Source of the DNA: Streptomyces sp. NBC_00582
GTDB taxonomy: Bacteria; Actinomycetota; Actinomycetes; Streptomycetales; Streptomycetaceae
Assembly: GCF_036345155.1 (NCBI RefSeq)
Contig: NZ_CP107772.1
Coordinates: 6,820,001-6,884,000, forward strand
Length of the DNA: 64,000 nt
Direction: 5' to 3'
The notes beneath the pieces were generated by a model. It was given only the letters and a program-made list of their open reading frames with translations, was not told where the DNA came from and ran no database searches. Below are positions 7,668 through 16,566 of this stretch, in pieces. Position numbers and translations under genes: made by a program. Within the stretch, counting starts at the first letter, position 1; each line of letters starts with the position of its first letter.

Positions 7668-9485
7668 CTACTCGACCGTGACCGACTTCGCCAGGTTGCG
7701 CGGCTTGTCGATGTCGCGGCCCAGGGCCTTCGCCGTGTAGTAGGCGAGGAGCTGGAGCGGGATGCCCATCAGGATCGGGTCCAGCTCGTCCTCGTTCTTC
7801 GGGACGACGATCGTGCGGTCGGCCTTCTCCTGCTCCTGGTGCGCCACGGCGACGATCCGGCCGCTGCGGGCCTTGATCTCCTCCAGCGCGGCGCGGTTCT
7901 TCTCCAGCAGGTCGTCGTCGGGGACGATCGCGACCGTCGGCAGGGCGGGCTCGATCAGGGCGAGCGGGCCGTGCTTGAGCTCGGAGGCCGGGTAGGCCTC
8001 GGCGTGGATGTAGGAGACCTCCTTGAGCTTCAGGGAGGCCTCACGGGCCACCGGGTAGCCCCGGACACGGCCGATGAAGAGCATGGAGCGGGCGTCGGCG
8101 AACTCCTCGGCCAGCTTCTTGATCTCCTCCTCGCGGGAGAGGATCTCCGCGATCTGCCCGGGCAGCTTGCGCAGCCCCTCGATGATCCGCTTGCCGTCGC
8201 GGACCGAGAGGTCGCGGGTGCGGCCGAGGTGCAGGGCGAGGAGGGCGAAGGCCACCGTCATGTTGGTGAAGCACTTGGTGGAGACGACGCAGACCTCGGG
8301 GCCGGCGTGGACGTAGATACCGGCGTCCGCCTCGCGGGCGATCGCCGAGCCGACCACGTTCACGACGCCGAAGACCCGCGCGCCCTTGCGCTTCAGCTCC
8401 TGGACGGCCGCCAGCACGTCGTACGTCTCGCCGGACTGGGAGACGGCCACGTACAGGGTGTCGGGGTCGACGACCGCGTTGCGGTAGCGGAACTCGGAGG
8501 CCGGCTCGGCGTCGGCGGGGATACGGGCCAGCTCCTCGATCATCTGGGCGCCGATCATGCCCGCGTGGTACGAGGTGCCGCAGCCGAGGATCTTCACCCG
8601 GCGGATCTGGCGCGCCTCCCGCGCGTCCAGGTTGAGGCCGCCGAGGTGCACGGTGGAGAACCGGTCGTCGATGCGGCCGCGCAGCACACGGTCCACCGCG
8701 TCGGCCTGCTCGTGGATCTCCTTGTGCATGTAGGTGTCGTGGCCGCCCATGTCGTAGGAGGCGGCCTCCCACTCCACGGTGGTGGGCTCGGCCGTGGTGC
8801 GGGTGCCCTCCGTGGTGTAGGTGCGGAAGTCGTCGGCCTTGAGGGTGGCCATCTCGCCGTCGTCCAGCGTGACTATCTGACGGGTGTGGGTGACCAGCGC
8901 GGCGATGTCCGACGCGACGAACATCTCCTTCTCGCCGATGCCGAGGACGACGGGGGAGCCGTTGCGGGCGACGACGATACGGTCCGGGAAGTCGGCGTGC
9001 ATGACGGCGATGCCGTAGGTGCCCTCGACGACCCTGAGGGCCTGGCGGACCTTCTCCTCCAGGGTCTCCGCCTGGGACCGGGCGATGAGGTGGGTGAGGA
9101 CCTCGGTGTCGGTCTCGGAGAGGAACTCGACGCCGTCCGCCTCCAGCTTGCGGCGCAGGTCGGACGCGTTGTCGATGATGCCGTTGTGGACGACGGCGAC
9201 CTTGCTGTCGGCCGACATGTGCGGGTGGGCGTTCACGTCGGAGGGGGCGCCGTGGGTGGCCCAGCGGGTGTGGGCGATGCCGGTGGTGCCCTTGAAGCGC
9301 GCCGGGACCCTGGCCTCCAGGTCCCGGACCCGGCCCTTGGCCTTGACCATCTTCAGACCGGCCGTCTTCGGCGAGGTCACGACGATGCCGGCCGAGTCGT
9401 AGCCGCGGTACTCCAGCCGCTGCAGGCCCTCGAGCAGCAGCGGGGCCACGTCACGCTTCCCGATGTATCCGACGATTCCGCACAT
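7668..9485 (-). CDS. glmS: Glutamine--fructose-6-phosphate aminotransferase
   Basis: A 605-residue GlmS that converts fructose-6-phosphate and glutamine to glucosamine-6-phosphate for peptidoglycan and other amino sugars. It opens MCGIVGYIG, so Cys2 becomes the N-terminal nucleophile of the glutaminase domain (about residues 1-235). Two SIS sugar-isomerase domains follow (about 285-420 with GCGTSYHAGMIG and SQSGETYDVLAA, and about 455-590), and it ends with the typical DKPRNLAKSVTVE. Streptomyces often have two glmS genes, and from memory this position fits the SCO2789-type paralogue. A small gene lies 37 bp upstream, probably in the same operon. Confidence 0.95.
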   Translation of the reverse strand: MCGIVGYIGKRDVAPLLLEGLQRLEYRGYDSAGIVVTSPKTAGLKMVKAKGRVRDLEARVPARFKGTTGIAHTRWATHGAPSDVNAHPHMSADSKVAVVHNGIIDNASDLRRKLEADGVEFLSETDTEVLTHLIARSQAETLEEKVRQALRVVEGTYGIAVMHADFPDRIVVARNGSPVVLGIGEKEMFVASDIAALVTHTRQIVTLDDGEMATLKADDFRTYTTEGTRTTAEPTTVEWEAASYDMGGHDTYMHKEIHEQADAVDRVLRGRIDDRFSTVHLGGLNLDAREARQIRRVKILGCGTSYHAGMIGAQMIEELARIPADAEPASEFRYRNAVVDPDTLYVAVSQSGETYDVLAAVQELKRKGARVFGVVNVVGSAIAREADAGIYVHAGPEVCVVSTKCFTNMTVAFALLALHLGRTRDLSVRDGKRIIEGLRKLPGQIAEILSREEEIKKLAEEFADARSMLFIGRVRGYPVAREASLKLKEVSYIHAEAYPASELKHGPLALIEPALPTVAIVPDDDLLEKNRAALEEIKARSGRIVAVAHQEQEKADRTIVVPKNEDELDPILMGIPLQLLAYYTAKALGRDIDKPRNLAKSVTVE

Positions 9486-9522
9486 ATAAGAGGTATCCCC
9501 AAGCTGTTTTGTGTAGCTGTTT

Positions 9523-9816
9523 TCACCCGTAGACGATGCGCCGCAGCTGCCGGATGGACAGCTCCGGCGGCGCGACCGCCCGGTACTGAAGGTCCGCCGC
9601 GACCCGTTCGAAGATCTCCGCGTTCACCAGGCCCTCGGCCTGGAGCTCGCGGTGGCGGCGACGGACGTAGTCCTCGGTCGTCTCGTCGAAGAAGGCGAGC
9701 ACGTCCTGGATCACCCGCAGCGCCTCGCCCCGCTGGAGGGGCGTGGACCGCGTCAGATGATCAACCAGTTCGTCGTGCACCCGGTAGATCCTGAGGTACG
9801 CGAGCGGGTTTCGCAA
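9523..9816 (-). CDS. Small conserved hypothetical protein upstream of glmS
   Basis: A 97-residue, charged, largely helical protein (RIYRVHDELVDHLTRSTPLQRGEALRVIQDVLAFFDET). It has no signal peptide, no membrane segment and no Cys motif. It ends with RQLRRIVYG, 37 bp before glmS on the same strand, suggesting one operon. I recognise no domain. A role connected with GlmS or amino-sugar supply would be inference from position only. Confidence 0.65.
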   Translation of the reverse strand: MRNPLAYLRIYRVHDELVDHLTRSTPLQRGEALRVIQDVLAFFDETTEDYVRRRHRELQAEGLVNAEIFERVAADLQYRAVAPPELSIRQLRRIVYG

Positions 9817-9951
9817 GAAACCTGCCCGATTTCGGGCAGGGCCCTGTTAAGCGACCTTGGGGGAACCTTGAATGTGTTATGAGCGCCTGTTCGTGAACCG
9901 TCCATGTGGCGTCTTGCGGTCCGTCGCCCGGGGCGACGACTTTCAGACGTC

Positions 9952-11529
9952 ATGGACACTCCTCGCATGGGCGTACCCGACCAGCTCGCCGAGCGCATGA
10001 GCATGGCCGAGCAGCACGAGTACCTGCGCGCACGATTCTCCCGGCGCACGATGATCAGGGGTGGCGCGGTCACCCTGGGCGCCGTCACCGGTGGCGCGTT
10101 CGTGACCGGGGCCACGGCCCAGGCCGCCGTTCCCACGCAGCCCCTCTCGCACACCGAGCAGGTCGACGGCTCGCTCGTCGCCCCCTTCGGCCGTCACCTC
10201 GCCTGGGGCAACGACCCCCGCACGGAGATCACCGTCTCCTGGCAGGTCCCCGTCGCGGTGAAGAAGCCCTTCATCCGCATCGGCGCCCACCCCTGGGACC
10301 TCTCCCGCAAGATCGAGGCCGAGGTCCGCACCCTCTACACCCCGGCCGGTGTCGGCGCGTCCGGCGACCACAACCAGTACTACCTGCACGCCAAGCTCAC
10401 CCACCTGCGCCCCGGCAAGACCTACTACTACGGCGTCGGGCACGCCGGCTTCGACCCGGCCGAGCCGCACCTGCTGGGCACCCTGGGCACCTTCACCACC
10501 GCCCCCGCCCACAAGGCGCCGTTCACCTTCACCGCGTTCGGCGACGAGGGTGTCGGCTACCACGGCCTGGCCAACAACAGCCTCCTCCTCGGCCAGAACC
10601 CGGCCTTCCACCTGCACGCCGGCGACATCGCCTACGCCGACCCGGCCGGCCAGGGCAAGACCGCCGACACCGGCTTCGACTCCCGCATCTGGGACCAGTT
10701 CCTCGCCCAGACCGAGTCCGTCGCCAAGTCCGTGCCGTGGATGGTGTCGTTCGGCAACCACGACATGGAGGCCTGGTACTCGCCGAACGGCTACGGCGGC
10801 GAGGAAGCCCGCTGGAACCTCCCGGACAACGGCCCCGACAAGAAGAACCTGCCGGGCGTCTACTCCTTCGTCTACGGCAACACCGCGGTCATCTCGCTGG
10901 ACCCCAACGACGTCTCCTTCGAGATCCCGGCCAACCTCGGCATCTCCGGCGGCACCCAGACCACGTGGTTCGAGGCGCAGCTCAAGAAGTTCCGCGCGTC
11001 GAAGGACATCGACTTCGTCGTCGTGTTCTTCCACCACTGCGCCTACTGCACCTCCACCGCCCACGCCTCCGAGGGCGGCGTGCGACAGGAGTGGGTGCCG
11101 CTGTTCGACAAGTACCAGGTGGACCTGGTCATCAACGGCCACAACCACCAGTACGAGCGCACCGACGTGATCAAGGGCGACACGGTCACCAAGAAGCTCC
11201 CGATCGGCGGCACGGCGTACCCCGAGACCGAGGGTGTCGTCTACGTCACGGCGGGCGCGGCCGGCCGCAGCCTGTACGCGTTCACCGCCCCCGACTCCTA
11301 CGAGGGCCACCTCAACGAGGTCGACTCGGTGGCGTCCTTCGTCAACACCAAGGACGGCAAGGTCAACGAGACCGTCACCTGGTCCCGCGTCCGCTACCTG
11401 AACTACTCCTTCCTGCGCGTGGACGTCACCCCCGCCCCGAAGGGCCACTACACCACCCTGACGGTCCAGGGCATCGCCGAGACCGGCGACCGCATCGACC
11501 ACTTCACCGTGGCCCGCAGGGCCAAGTAG
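9952..11529 (+). CDS. Tat-exported purple acid phosphatase-like metallophosphoesterase
   Basis: A protein of about 525 residues. The Tat signal reads SRRTMIRGGAVTLGAVTGG and ends near ATAQA. An N-terminal fibronectin-like domain (about residues 45-165, with TVSWQVP) precedes a metallophosphoesterase domain with all metal-ligand motifs: FGDEG, HAGDIAYAD, FGNHDMEA, FFHHCAY and NGHNHQYER. It should release phosphate from organic esters outside the cell. Starts at 9904, 9952 and 9967 are possible. I chose 9952, and 9967 is equally plausible. Confidence 0.88.
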   Translation: MDTPRMGVPDQLAERMSMAEQHEYLRARFSRRTMIRGGAVTLGAVTGGAFVTGATAQAAVPTQPLSHTEQVDGSLVAPFGRHLAWGNDPRTEITVSWQVPVAVKKPFIRIGAHPWDLSRKIEAEVRTLYTPAGVGASGDHNQYYLHAKLTHLRPGKTYYYGVGHAGFDPAEPHLLGTLGTFTTAPAHKAPFTFTAFGDEGVGYHGLANNSLLLGQNPAFHLHAGDIAYADPAGQGKTADTGFDSRIWDQFLAQTESVAKSVPWMVSFGNHDMEAWYSPNGYGGEEARWNLPDNGPDKKNLPGVYSFVYGNTAVISLDPNDVSFEIPANLGISGGTQTTWFEAQLKKFRASKDIDFVVVFFHHCAYCTSTAHASEGGVRQEWVPLFDKYQVDLVINGHNHQYERTDVIKGDTVTKKLPIGGTAYPETEGVVYVTAGAAGRSLYAFTAPDSYEGHLNEVDSVASFVNTKDGKVNETVTWSRVRYLNYSFLRVDVTPAPKGHYTTLTVQGIAETGDRIDHFTVARRAK

Positions 11530-11546
11530 CACGGCGGCAGGCGGGC

Positions 11547-11610
11547 CTAGGGGGTGTTTCGGTAGTCCCGCACAGCACCCGCGGCACAGGACTTCCGAAA
11601 CACCCCCTAG
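11547..11610. repeat. Family A inverted-repeat element, internally deleted copy
   Basis: A 64-bp element from CTAG to CTAG. The terminal repeats are 22 bp each with one mismatch, starting CTAGGGGGTGTTTCGG. The interior (CGCACAGCACCCGCGG) matches one end of the roughly 170-bp copies at 27929-28097 and 56983-57152, but about 105 bp of the middle is missing. It sits 18 bp after the phosphatase gene and 6 bp from the stop of the convergent gene, so as RNA it would form a strong hairpin for both. Confidence 0.75.
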
Positions 11611-11615
11611 CGGCG

Positions 11616-12509
11616 TCACAAGCGCCTGAGGACCGCCTGTTTGGCCAGGGCGAACTCGTCGTCCGTCAGCACGCCCTCCCGGTGCAGCTCACCGAGCTCG
11701 CGCAGCCGGCGCAGCAGCGCGTCGTGGTCGTCGCCGGCGGCCTGGGCGGGGATCTCCGGACCGGGGCCGGCGGGCGGCGCGGCGGGCCCTGCGGCGCTCT
11801 CGGGGGCGTGGGCCGGATGCGGCAGCCGGGCCTGCACGGCCGCCGCGACCAGGGCCATCAGCGGATCCTTCTTGAAGCCCCACAGCTCGACGGCGTTGGG
11901 GTCGTACTTCGGCGGCGCCTTCGTGGGCGCGTTGCGCACGGTGAACCGCAGATGGCCGTTCTCCAGGCCGACGGCCGGCTGCCACTCCACGCCCACCACG
12001 TCCTCGACCCGCAGGGTGCGGGGCCCCGCGGAGGCCTTCGCGTCCTCCGTCTTCCAGTTCCACTCCAGCCGTACGAGATCACCGTCGAAGCTCGCGGTGC
12101 CGTCCCCGGCGGAGAAGGACAGCGGCACGCCCGGCCCGGGCAGCAGATACGCGTCCACCGGACCCGACGGCACCCGGTCGAGGAGCAGCGCGTGCCGCAC
12201 CTCGTCCACGAAGTACTCGGCGACCCCGTACCGGTCGGAGTCGACGAGCAACTGGTACGGGTCGTGCGGCTCGGTCAGCCGGCCGCCCGTCGCGTGCAGC
12301 AGCGGGTCGGCGCCGTCCCGCAGTCTGAGCCTCAGCCGTCCGCTCTTCCTGCCCTGCTCGAACGAGACCCCCGCCAACGCCCCCAGCGGGACCACGAGTT
12401 CACCCAGTTCCTTCCGCAGCAGCCCGACGCCCTTGTCCCGGCCCGGCGTCAGCCGCAGCGCGTCACCGTCGAAGACCCAGGTGCAGTCCTTCTGGAGGAT
12501 TTCCGCCAT
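11616..12509 (-). CDS. DUF4429-type protein with C-terminal SHOCT-like motif
   Basis: A 297-residue cytoplasmic protein. Residues about 1-230 contain two beta-rich repeats of the kind annotated DUF4429 (CTWVFDGDALRLTPGRDKG, and later TASFDGDLVRLEWNWKTEDA). A Pro/Ala linker leads to a short C-terminal helical hairpin, LRRLRELGELHREGVLTDDEFALAKQAVLRRL, typical of SHOCT oligomerisation tails. I chose the ATG at 12509 because the long frame upstream is only the antisense of the next gene. Its function is unknown. It ends against a family A repeat. Confidence 0.75.
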   Translation of the reverse strand: MAEILQKDCTWVFDGDALRLTPGRDKGVGLLRKELGELVVPLGALAGVSFEQGRKSGRLRLRLRDGADPLLHATGGRLTEPHDPYQLLVDSDRYGVAEYFVDEVRHALLLDRVPSGPVDAYLLPGPGVPLSFSAGDGTASFDGDLVRLEWNWKTEDAKASAGPRTLRVEDVVGVEWQPAVGLENGHLRFTVRNAPTKAPPKYDPNAVELWGFKKDPLMALVAAAVQARLPHPAHAPESAAGPAAPPAGPGPEIPAQAAGDDHDALLRRLRELGELHREGVLTDDEFALAKQAVLRRL

Positions 12510-12532
12510 GGGGTGATTCTGACACCGGGCCG

Positions 12533-14131
12533 TCACAGCCCCAACGCGTTCGCGCTCGCGTCGTCGACACCGCCGAGGGAGAAGTGAACCGCCTTGCCCG
12601 CGGCGGGAGTCGACCGCATCCGGACCTCCCCGGAGCGCACCCCGAGCGCGATGTCGGGGTTGTCCTGACAGACGAGGGCGAACGCGCTTCCGCCTGCCCG
12701 TTCCGCCAGGAACGCCTGGTCCTCCGGGAAGGGCGCGTCGGCCTGTTCGTTCGCGCACGGCCGCTGCTGCATCCCGTCGCCCGCGACCCGCTCGCCCGCG
12801 ATGTCCAGACAGAGCCTCGACGCGACGTTCACCAGGGCCACCGCGCCGTCCTCCAGCGTCACCACCCGCCACCGCTGGTCCTCGCCGCCGTCGCACGCGG
12901 CCAGGACGGGATCGGGCGCGGGGACCGGGCCCCGGTCCTGGCCCGAGGCCGGGGAGGCGTCGGCGGCGGGGCCGGTGACACAGCGCCCGTTCGCCACACT
13001 CCTGAGGACGACCGGGGCGACGGAGGCAGCGGCGTCGGCGGTCGCGGAGGGGGACGGTGACCCGGCGTCCCCCGTGGCGCTCGTGTCCGGGGCGGCCTGC
13101 GGCTCGGCGCCCTCGGCGGGGTCGGAGCCCGACAACTGCCGGACGACGGCCGTGGTGAGGAGCGAGGTCAGGACCACGGTGAACGCCACCATCATCACCG
13201 ACCGTCTCCGCCGACGGCCGGTCGGGCGCGAGGAGCCCCCCTGAGCCCCCTGAGCCCCCTGAGCCCCCTGAGGCTCCTCGGCCGTCGCGGACGACGCGGA
13301 CGACGGGGTACGCGGCCCGGCCGAGGTCCCCGGTCCCGACGCCCGTCCCGCGGCCCGCCCCTCCGAGCGCCCCGCCGCCCGGCCCTTGCGGTAGGCGGCG
13401 CCGCCCCAGACCAGCACCTGGTCCACCAGCAGGCGTCGCGCCTCCTCCGCCTCGCCCGAGGCGAGCGTGCGCAGCAGCCGCAGATCGTGCGCGCAGAACC
13501 GGCAGACGTCCAGGTGCTGCCGGAGATCGGCGGGGGCCTCGCGGTGCGTACCGCGGGCGATGGCGCCGAGCATGCCGCCGTAGCGGACGCAGCGCGGGTC
13601 GGCGGTGCGGTCGGCCCGCACCCGCAGGAAGGTGTCGACCAGCCGGCCGCGGGCCGACTGCGCGAGGGACTCGGCGAACTCCTCGGTGGTGTTCAGCAGC
13701 CGGGCCGCCTGCGCCGACTCGCCCTCCTCGGCCAGGCACAGCCACAGCGCGGCCCGGGACTGGTCGGCGAGTTGCTCGAAGGCGGCCAGGAGCACCGAGC
13801 CGTACTCCACACGGCGCAGGGTGTCGACGGGGCCGAAGGTGTCGGCGGCCCGCCGCGACCAGGAGCGGAACTCCGGGCGCAACAGCGCCGAGCGTTCGTC
13901 GCGCAGCCAGCCGTGGGCGGTGCGCCGCACCTCGGCGAGGAGTGTGGTGCGCAGGGCGGGCCCCTGCTGCGGTGCGCCCCGGGCGAGCACCTGGGCCGCC
14001 AGGTCGGTGGCGTCGCGCGGCTTCGCGCAGAAGGCCTCCGCGTAGGCGTGGAGCGCCGGGGCGTGTTCCGGGAGGATCCCCGGCACGGGCCGCGGGTGGT
14101 GCGGGGCTTGCTGTGCGAGGTGCTCGGACAT
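12533..14131 (-). CDS. Membrane protein with sigma-like region and ricin-type domain
   Basis: A 532-residue protein of mixed construction. Residues 1-200 are helical and resemble a degenerate ECF sigma-factor region (AALWLCLAEEGESAQAARLLN). A zinc-finger-like HLDVCRFC (H206, C210, C213) follows, then a low-complexity GAQ-repeat linker and a basic RRRRR stretch. One transmembrane helix follows (about 311-331, VMMVAFTVVLTSLLTTAVV), and the extracellular part (about 375-532) looks like a ricin-type beta-trefoil (DQRWRVV, ASRLCLDIAGE). The ATG at 14131 follows GGGGAG. This suggests a membrane sensor that binds a glycan outside, but that is inference. Confidence 0.7.
   Translation of the reverse strand: MSEHLAQQAPHHPRPVPGILPEHAPALHAYAEAFCAKPRDATDLAAQVLARGAPQQGPALRTTLLAEVRRTAHGWLRDERSALLRPEFRSWSRRAADTFGPVDTLRRVEYGSVLLAAFEQLADQSRAALWLCLAEEGESAQAARLLNTTEEFAESLAQSARGRLVDTFLRVRADRTADPRCVRYGGMLGAIARGTHREAPADLRQHLDVCRFCAHDLRLLRTLASGEAEEARRLLVDQVLVWGGAAYRKGRAAGRSEGRAAGRASGPGTSAGPRTPSSASSATAEEPQGAQGAQGAQGGSSRPTGRRRRRSVMMVAFTVVLTSLLTTAVVRQLSGSDPAEGAEPQAAPDTSATGDAGSPSPSATADAAASVAPVVLRSVANGRCVTGPAADASPASGQDRGPVPAPDPVLAACDGGEDQRWRVVTLEDGAVALVNVASRLCLDIAGERVAGDGMQQRPCANEQADAPFPEDQAFLAERAGGSAFALVCQDNPDIALGVRSGEVRMRSTPAAGKAVHFSLGGVDDASANALGL
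13236..13275. repeat. 9-bp tandem repeat encoding GAQ units
   Basis: About four copies of CCCCCTGAG in tandem inside the coding sequence, translated as repeated Gly-Ala-Gln in the linker before the transmembrane helix. The copy number of such a repeat can change by slippage without breaking the frame. Confidence 0.7.
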
Positions 14132-14222
14132 GGTCGGTCTCCCCGAAGGAGCGGGCACGGCAAGGTGAGGACCGTAGTGCCGCTCCCTGTGGGGGGTCTG
14201 TGGTTCCGGCCGGAGACACCGA

Positions 14223-14257
14223 CGGGTTCCCCCGAGGACCGTACTCGGGGGAACCCG
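14223..14257 (-). terminator. Terminator after desABCD
   Basis: A perfect 14-bp inverted repeat: CGGGTTCCCCCGAG (14223-14236) with CTCGGGGGAACCCG (14244-14257), loop of 7 bases. It starts 10 bases after the desD stop codon and separates the siderophore operon from the ricin-domain gene. Confidence 0.7.
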
Positions 14258-14266
14258 CCGGCTTGA

Positions 14267-16036
14267 TCAGAACCCTGTGACGGGATTTTTCAGGGTGCCG
14301 ATCAGCTGGAGGGCGCCCGAGGGGTCGGCCAGGTCCACCATCTGCTCGTTGTCGCGCAGCTGGAGCCGGTTGAGGCAGGACAGGGCGAACTCGGGGGCGA
14401 ACAGGTCGTACTGGCGGAACCGGTCGGCGAGTTCGGGGTTCGCCTCCTGGTAGGAGCGGGTGACCTCGGCGACCGTGCGCCAGAAGTCGTCCTCCTCCAG
14501 GACCCCCTCGGCGGCGAGGTTCGCCGCGAGGAAGCGGAAGAAGCAGTCGAAGACGTCAGTGAAGATCGACAGCAGTTTCCTGTCCTCGGGCACCTCGACC
14601 CGGATCCGCCGCACCTCGGGCGGAAGCACCGCGTCCGGGTCGAGGACGGCGATCTCCTCGGCGATGTCCTTGTAGATCGCCCGCTGGACGACCCCGTCCC
14701 TCAGCACGAGGATCGTGTTCTCGCCGTGCGGCATGAACACCAGGTCGTAGGCGTAGAAGCTGTGCAGCAGCGGGGTGTAGTACGCCTCCAGGTAGTGGCG
14801 CAGCCACTCGGTCGGGGCGAGCCCCGACCGTTCGACGAGCGCGGCCGCCACCGACGTCCCCTCGTGGTCCACATGGACCAGGGACGCCATCGTCGCGAGC
14901 GACTCGCCGTCCTGGAGCGAGGGCACCGGGCTCTCCCGCCACAGTGCGGCGAGCATCTTGCGGTACGGCGAGTAGCGGTCCGTCGCCGCCTCGTACTCCA
15001 GGTGCCGGTAGCCCACGGCCGCCCGCTCCCGGATGATCGACAGACCGGTCGACTTCAGCACCGGGTCGTTCTCGATGAGCTGGGCCAGCCAGTCGTTGAT
15101 CGCCGGCGTGGCCTCCATGTAGGCGGCGGAGAGGCCGCGCATGAAGCCCATGTTGAGGACGGACAGGGCCGTCTTGACGTAGTGCTTCCCGGGGTGCGAG
15201 GAGTTGAAGAAGGTCCGGATGGACTGCTGGGCCAGATACTCGTCGTCGCCCTCGCCCAGGCACACCAGGTTCTTCCGGGCGACCTCGGCGGCGAAGGTGA
15301 CGGTGAGCTTGTTCCACCACTGCCAGGGGTGGACGGGGACGAGGAGGTAGTCGGCGGGGTCGAGGTGCTGGGCGCGCAGGATCCCCTCGAACCGCTCGAC
15401 GGTCGCCGCGCCCAGCTCCTCGCGGAGGAAGCTCTCGTACTCGATGCCGACGCCCGCCGTGAAGGCCGCCCGGGAGCGGTGCGCGGCCAGCCACACCAGT
15501 CGGACCGGGCTCGCGGTCTCCGGGGCGTACGCCAGGTACTCGTGGACGCCGAAGCCGAGCCGCCCGTTGTTGGCGACGAAGCAGGGGTGCCCCTCGGTCA
15601 TCCCGGTCTCGATGGCCTGGAAGCCGCTCACGATCAGCTCGGCCGACGTGACCTGCGGTTTGGTGAGCTTGTAGCAGGTGCTGGAGAGGGTGGAGGAGAT
15701 CTCCTCCAGATAGACCGGCAGGATCGCGTCGCTCAGTCCGAGGGCCTGCCGGAGCTCGATGCAGAAGTCCAGTGCGTCGAGCGGGAGTTCGACGCCGTCG
15801 CGGGTGCGGGTGATCGAGTCGGCGTCCACCTGCCAGTGGTCGAGGGCCCGGCGGACGGCGGTGAAGCGGTAGGACGTCAGTCCGTCGTCGCTGCGGACGA
15901 CGTACCGCCCGTCCCGCCCCTCGGGGGTGAGGAGCCGCTCGTGGGCGAACTCGGCGAGGGCCTTGCGGACGAGGAGGCGGTTGGCCCGCTCCCAGCGCTC
16001 GGGGGAGAGGTGGGCCACGGCGTCGGGGAGGCTCAC
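14267..16036 (-). CDS. desD: Desferrioxamine synthetase DesD (NIS synthetase)
   Basis: A 589-residue IucA/IucC-type NRPS-independent siderophore synthetase that uses ATP to join and cyclise N-hydroxy-N-succinyl-cadaverine units into desferrioxamine E/B. Visible family motifs are SSHPGKHYVKTALSVL in the ATP-binding half and FMPHGENTILVLRDG in the C-terminal half. The GTG start at 16036 overlaps the desC stop in GTGA, indicating translational coupling; the longer frame upstream is antisense to desC. It is the last gene of desABCD and is followed by a strong terminator. Confidence 0.95.
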   Translation of the reverse strand: MSLPDAVAHLSPERWERANRLLVRKALAEFAHERLLTPEGRDGRYVVRSDDGLTSYRFTAVRRALDHWQVDADSITRTRDGVELPLDALDFCIELRQALGLSDAILPVYLEEISSTLSSTCYKLTKPQVTSAELIVSGFQAIETGMTEGHPCFVANNGRLGFGVHEYLAYAPETASPVRLVWLAAHRSRAAFTAGVGIEYESFLREELGAATVERFEGILRAQHLDPADYLLVPVHPWQWWNKLTVTFAAEVARKNLVCLGEGDDEYLAQQSIRTFFNSSHPGKHYVKTALSVLNMGFMRGLSAAYMEATPAINDWLAQLIENDPVLKSTGLSIIRERAAVGYRHLEYEAATDRYSPYRKMLAALWRESPVPSLQDGESLATMASLVHVDHEGTSVAAALVERSGLAPTEWLRHYLEAYYTPLLHSFYAYDLVFMPHGENTILVLRDGVVQRAIYKDIAEEIAVLDPDAVLPPEVRRIRVEVPEDRKLLSIFTDVFDCFFRFLAANLAAEGVLEEDDFWRTVAEVTRSYQEANPELADRFRQYDLFAPEFALSCLNRLQLRDNEQMVDLADPSGALQLIGTLKNPVTGF

Positions 16037-16566
16037 GCGGCCACCCCCCGCGCGGTGAGGAACTGGTCCCGGGTGCAGAAGCTCAGCAGGGCCCTTTTCT
16101 CCGGCTTCTCGATCTCGCGTGCGGCGACGAAGCCGACGGCCTCGTTCAGGGCGTGGACCGCCGTGTTGGCGACGTCCGGCTCGACGACGACCCGGGAGGT
16201 GGCCGGGTCGTCGAAGAGGTGCGCCATCACGGCGGTGATGACGGCCCGGGTGAAGCCGTGCACGGGCGTGTCGGTCGCCGGGGTGAGGAAGTGCATGCCG
16301 ACGTCGCCCGGCTGCGGCTCGTACAGCCCGACCAGCTCGCGGTGGACGGGGTCGTACTTCTCCATCAGGAAGACCGGTGTGCCGTCCTCGTCGAGGCCCA
16401 GCAGGGCGTGGTGGTGCGGGTCGGCGGCGATCTCCATGTAGGCGCGCTCGACGTCCACCAGCGAGGCGTCCTGCATCATCCAGTAGGCCGCTTTGGGGTG
16501 CGTCACCCAGGAGTGCAGCAGCTCGGCGTCCCGCAGGGGGTCGAGCGGACGGAAGGTGAAGGTCAT
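16033..16566 (-). CDS. desC: Desferrioxamine acyltransferase DesC
   Basis: A 177-residue GNAT-fold acyltransferase of the IucB-like siderophore type that acylates N-hydroxycadaverine with succinyl- or acetyl-CoA. It contains the typical [11 protein letters not shown] and [20 protein letters not shown] stretches. The ATG at 16566 overlaps the desB stop in ATGA, and the stop overlaps the desD start, so the operon is tightly coupled. Confidence 0.95.
   Translation of the reverse strand: MTFTFRPLDPLRDAELLHSWVTHPKAAYWMMQDASLVDVERAYMEIAADPHHHALLGLDEDGTPVFLMEKYDPVHRELVGLYEPQPGDVGMHFLTPATDTPVHGFTRAVITAVMAHLFDDPATSRVVVEPDVANTAVHALNEAVGFVAAREIEKPEKRALLSFCTRDQFLTARGVAA

Noticed and set aside
7474..7740. 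88-codon plus-strand frame between the YaaH-type gene and glmS
   Set aside because: It has a TTG start with no clear ribosome-binding site, overlaps the 3' end of glmS and is unlike any protein I recognise. A degraded gene remnant is possible but cannot be supported.
7428..9794. Long plus-strand frame over glmS
   Set aside because: Antisense shadow of glmS and the small gene upstream of it; composition is low-complexity.
9880..9905. PHO-box-like sequence (GTTCACG-type repeat) before the phosphatase
   Set aside because: Only one unit resembles GTTCACC and the second repeat is poor; it lies in reverse orientation to the gene, so I do not call a PhoP site.
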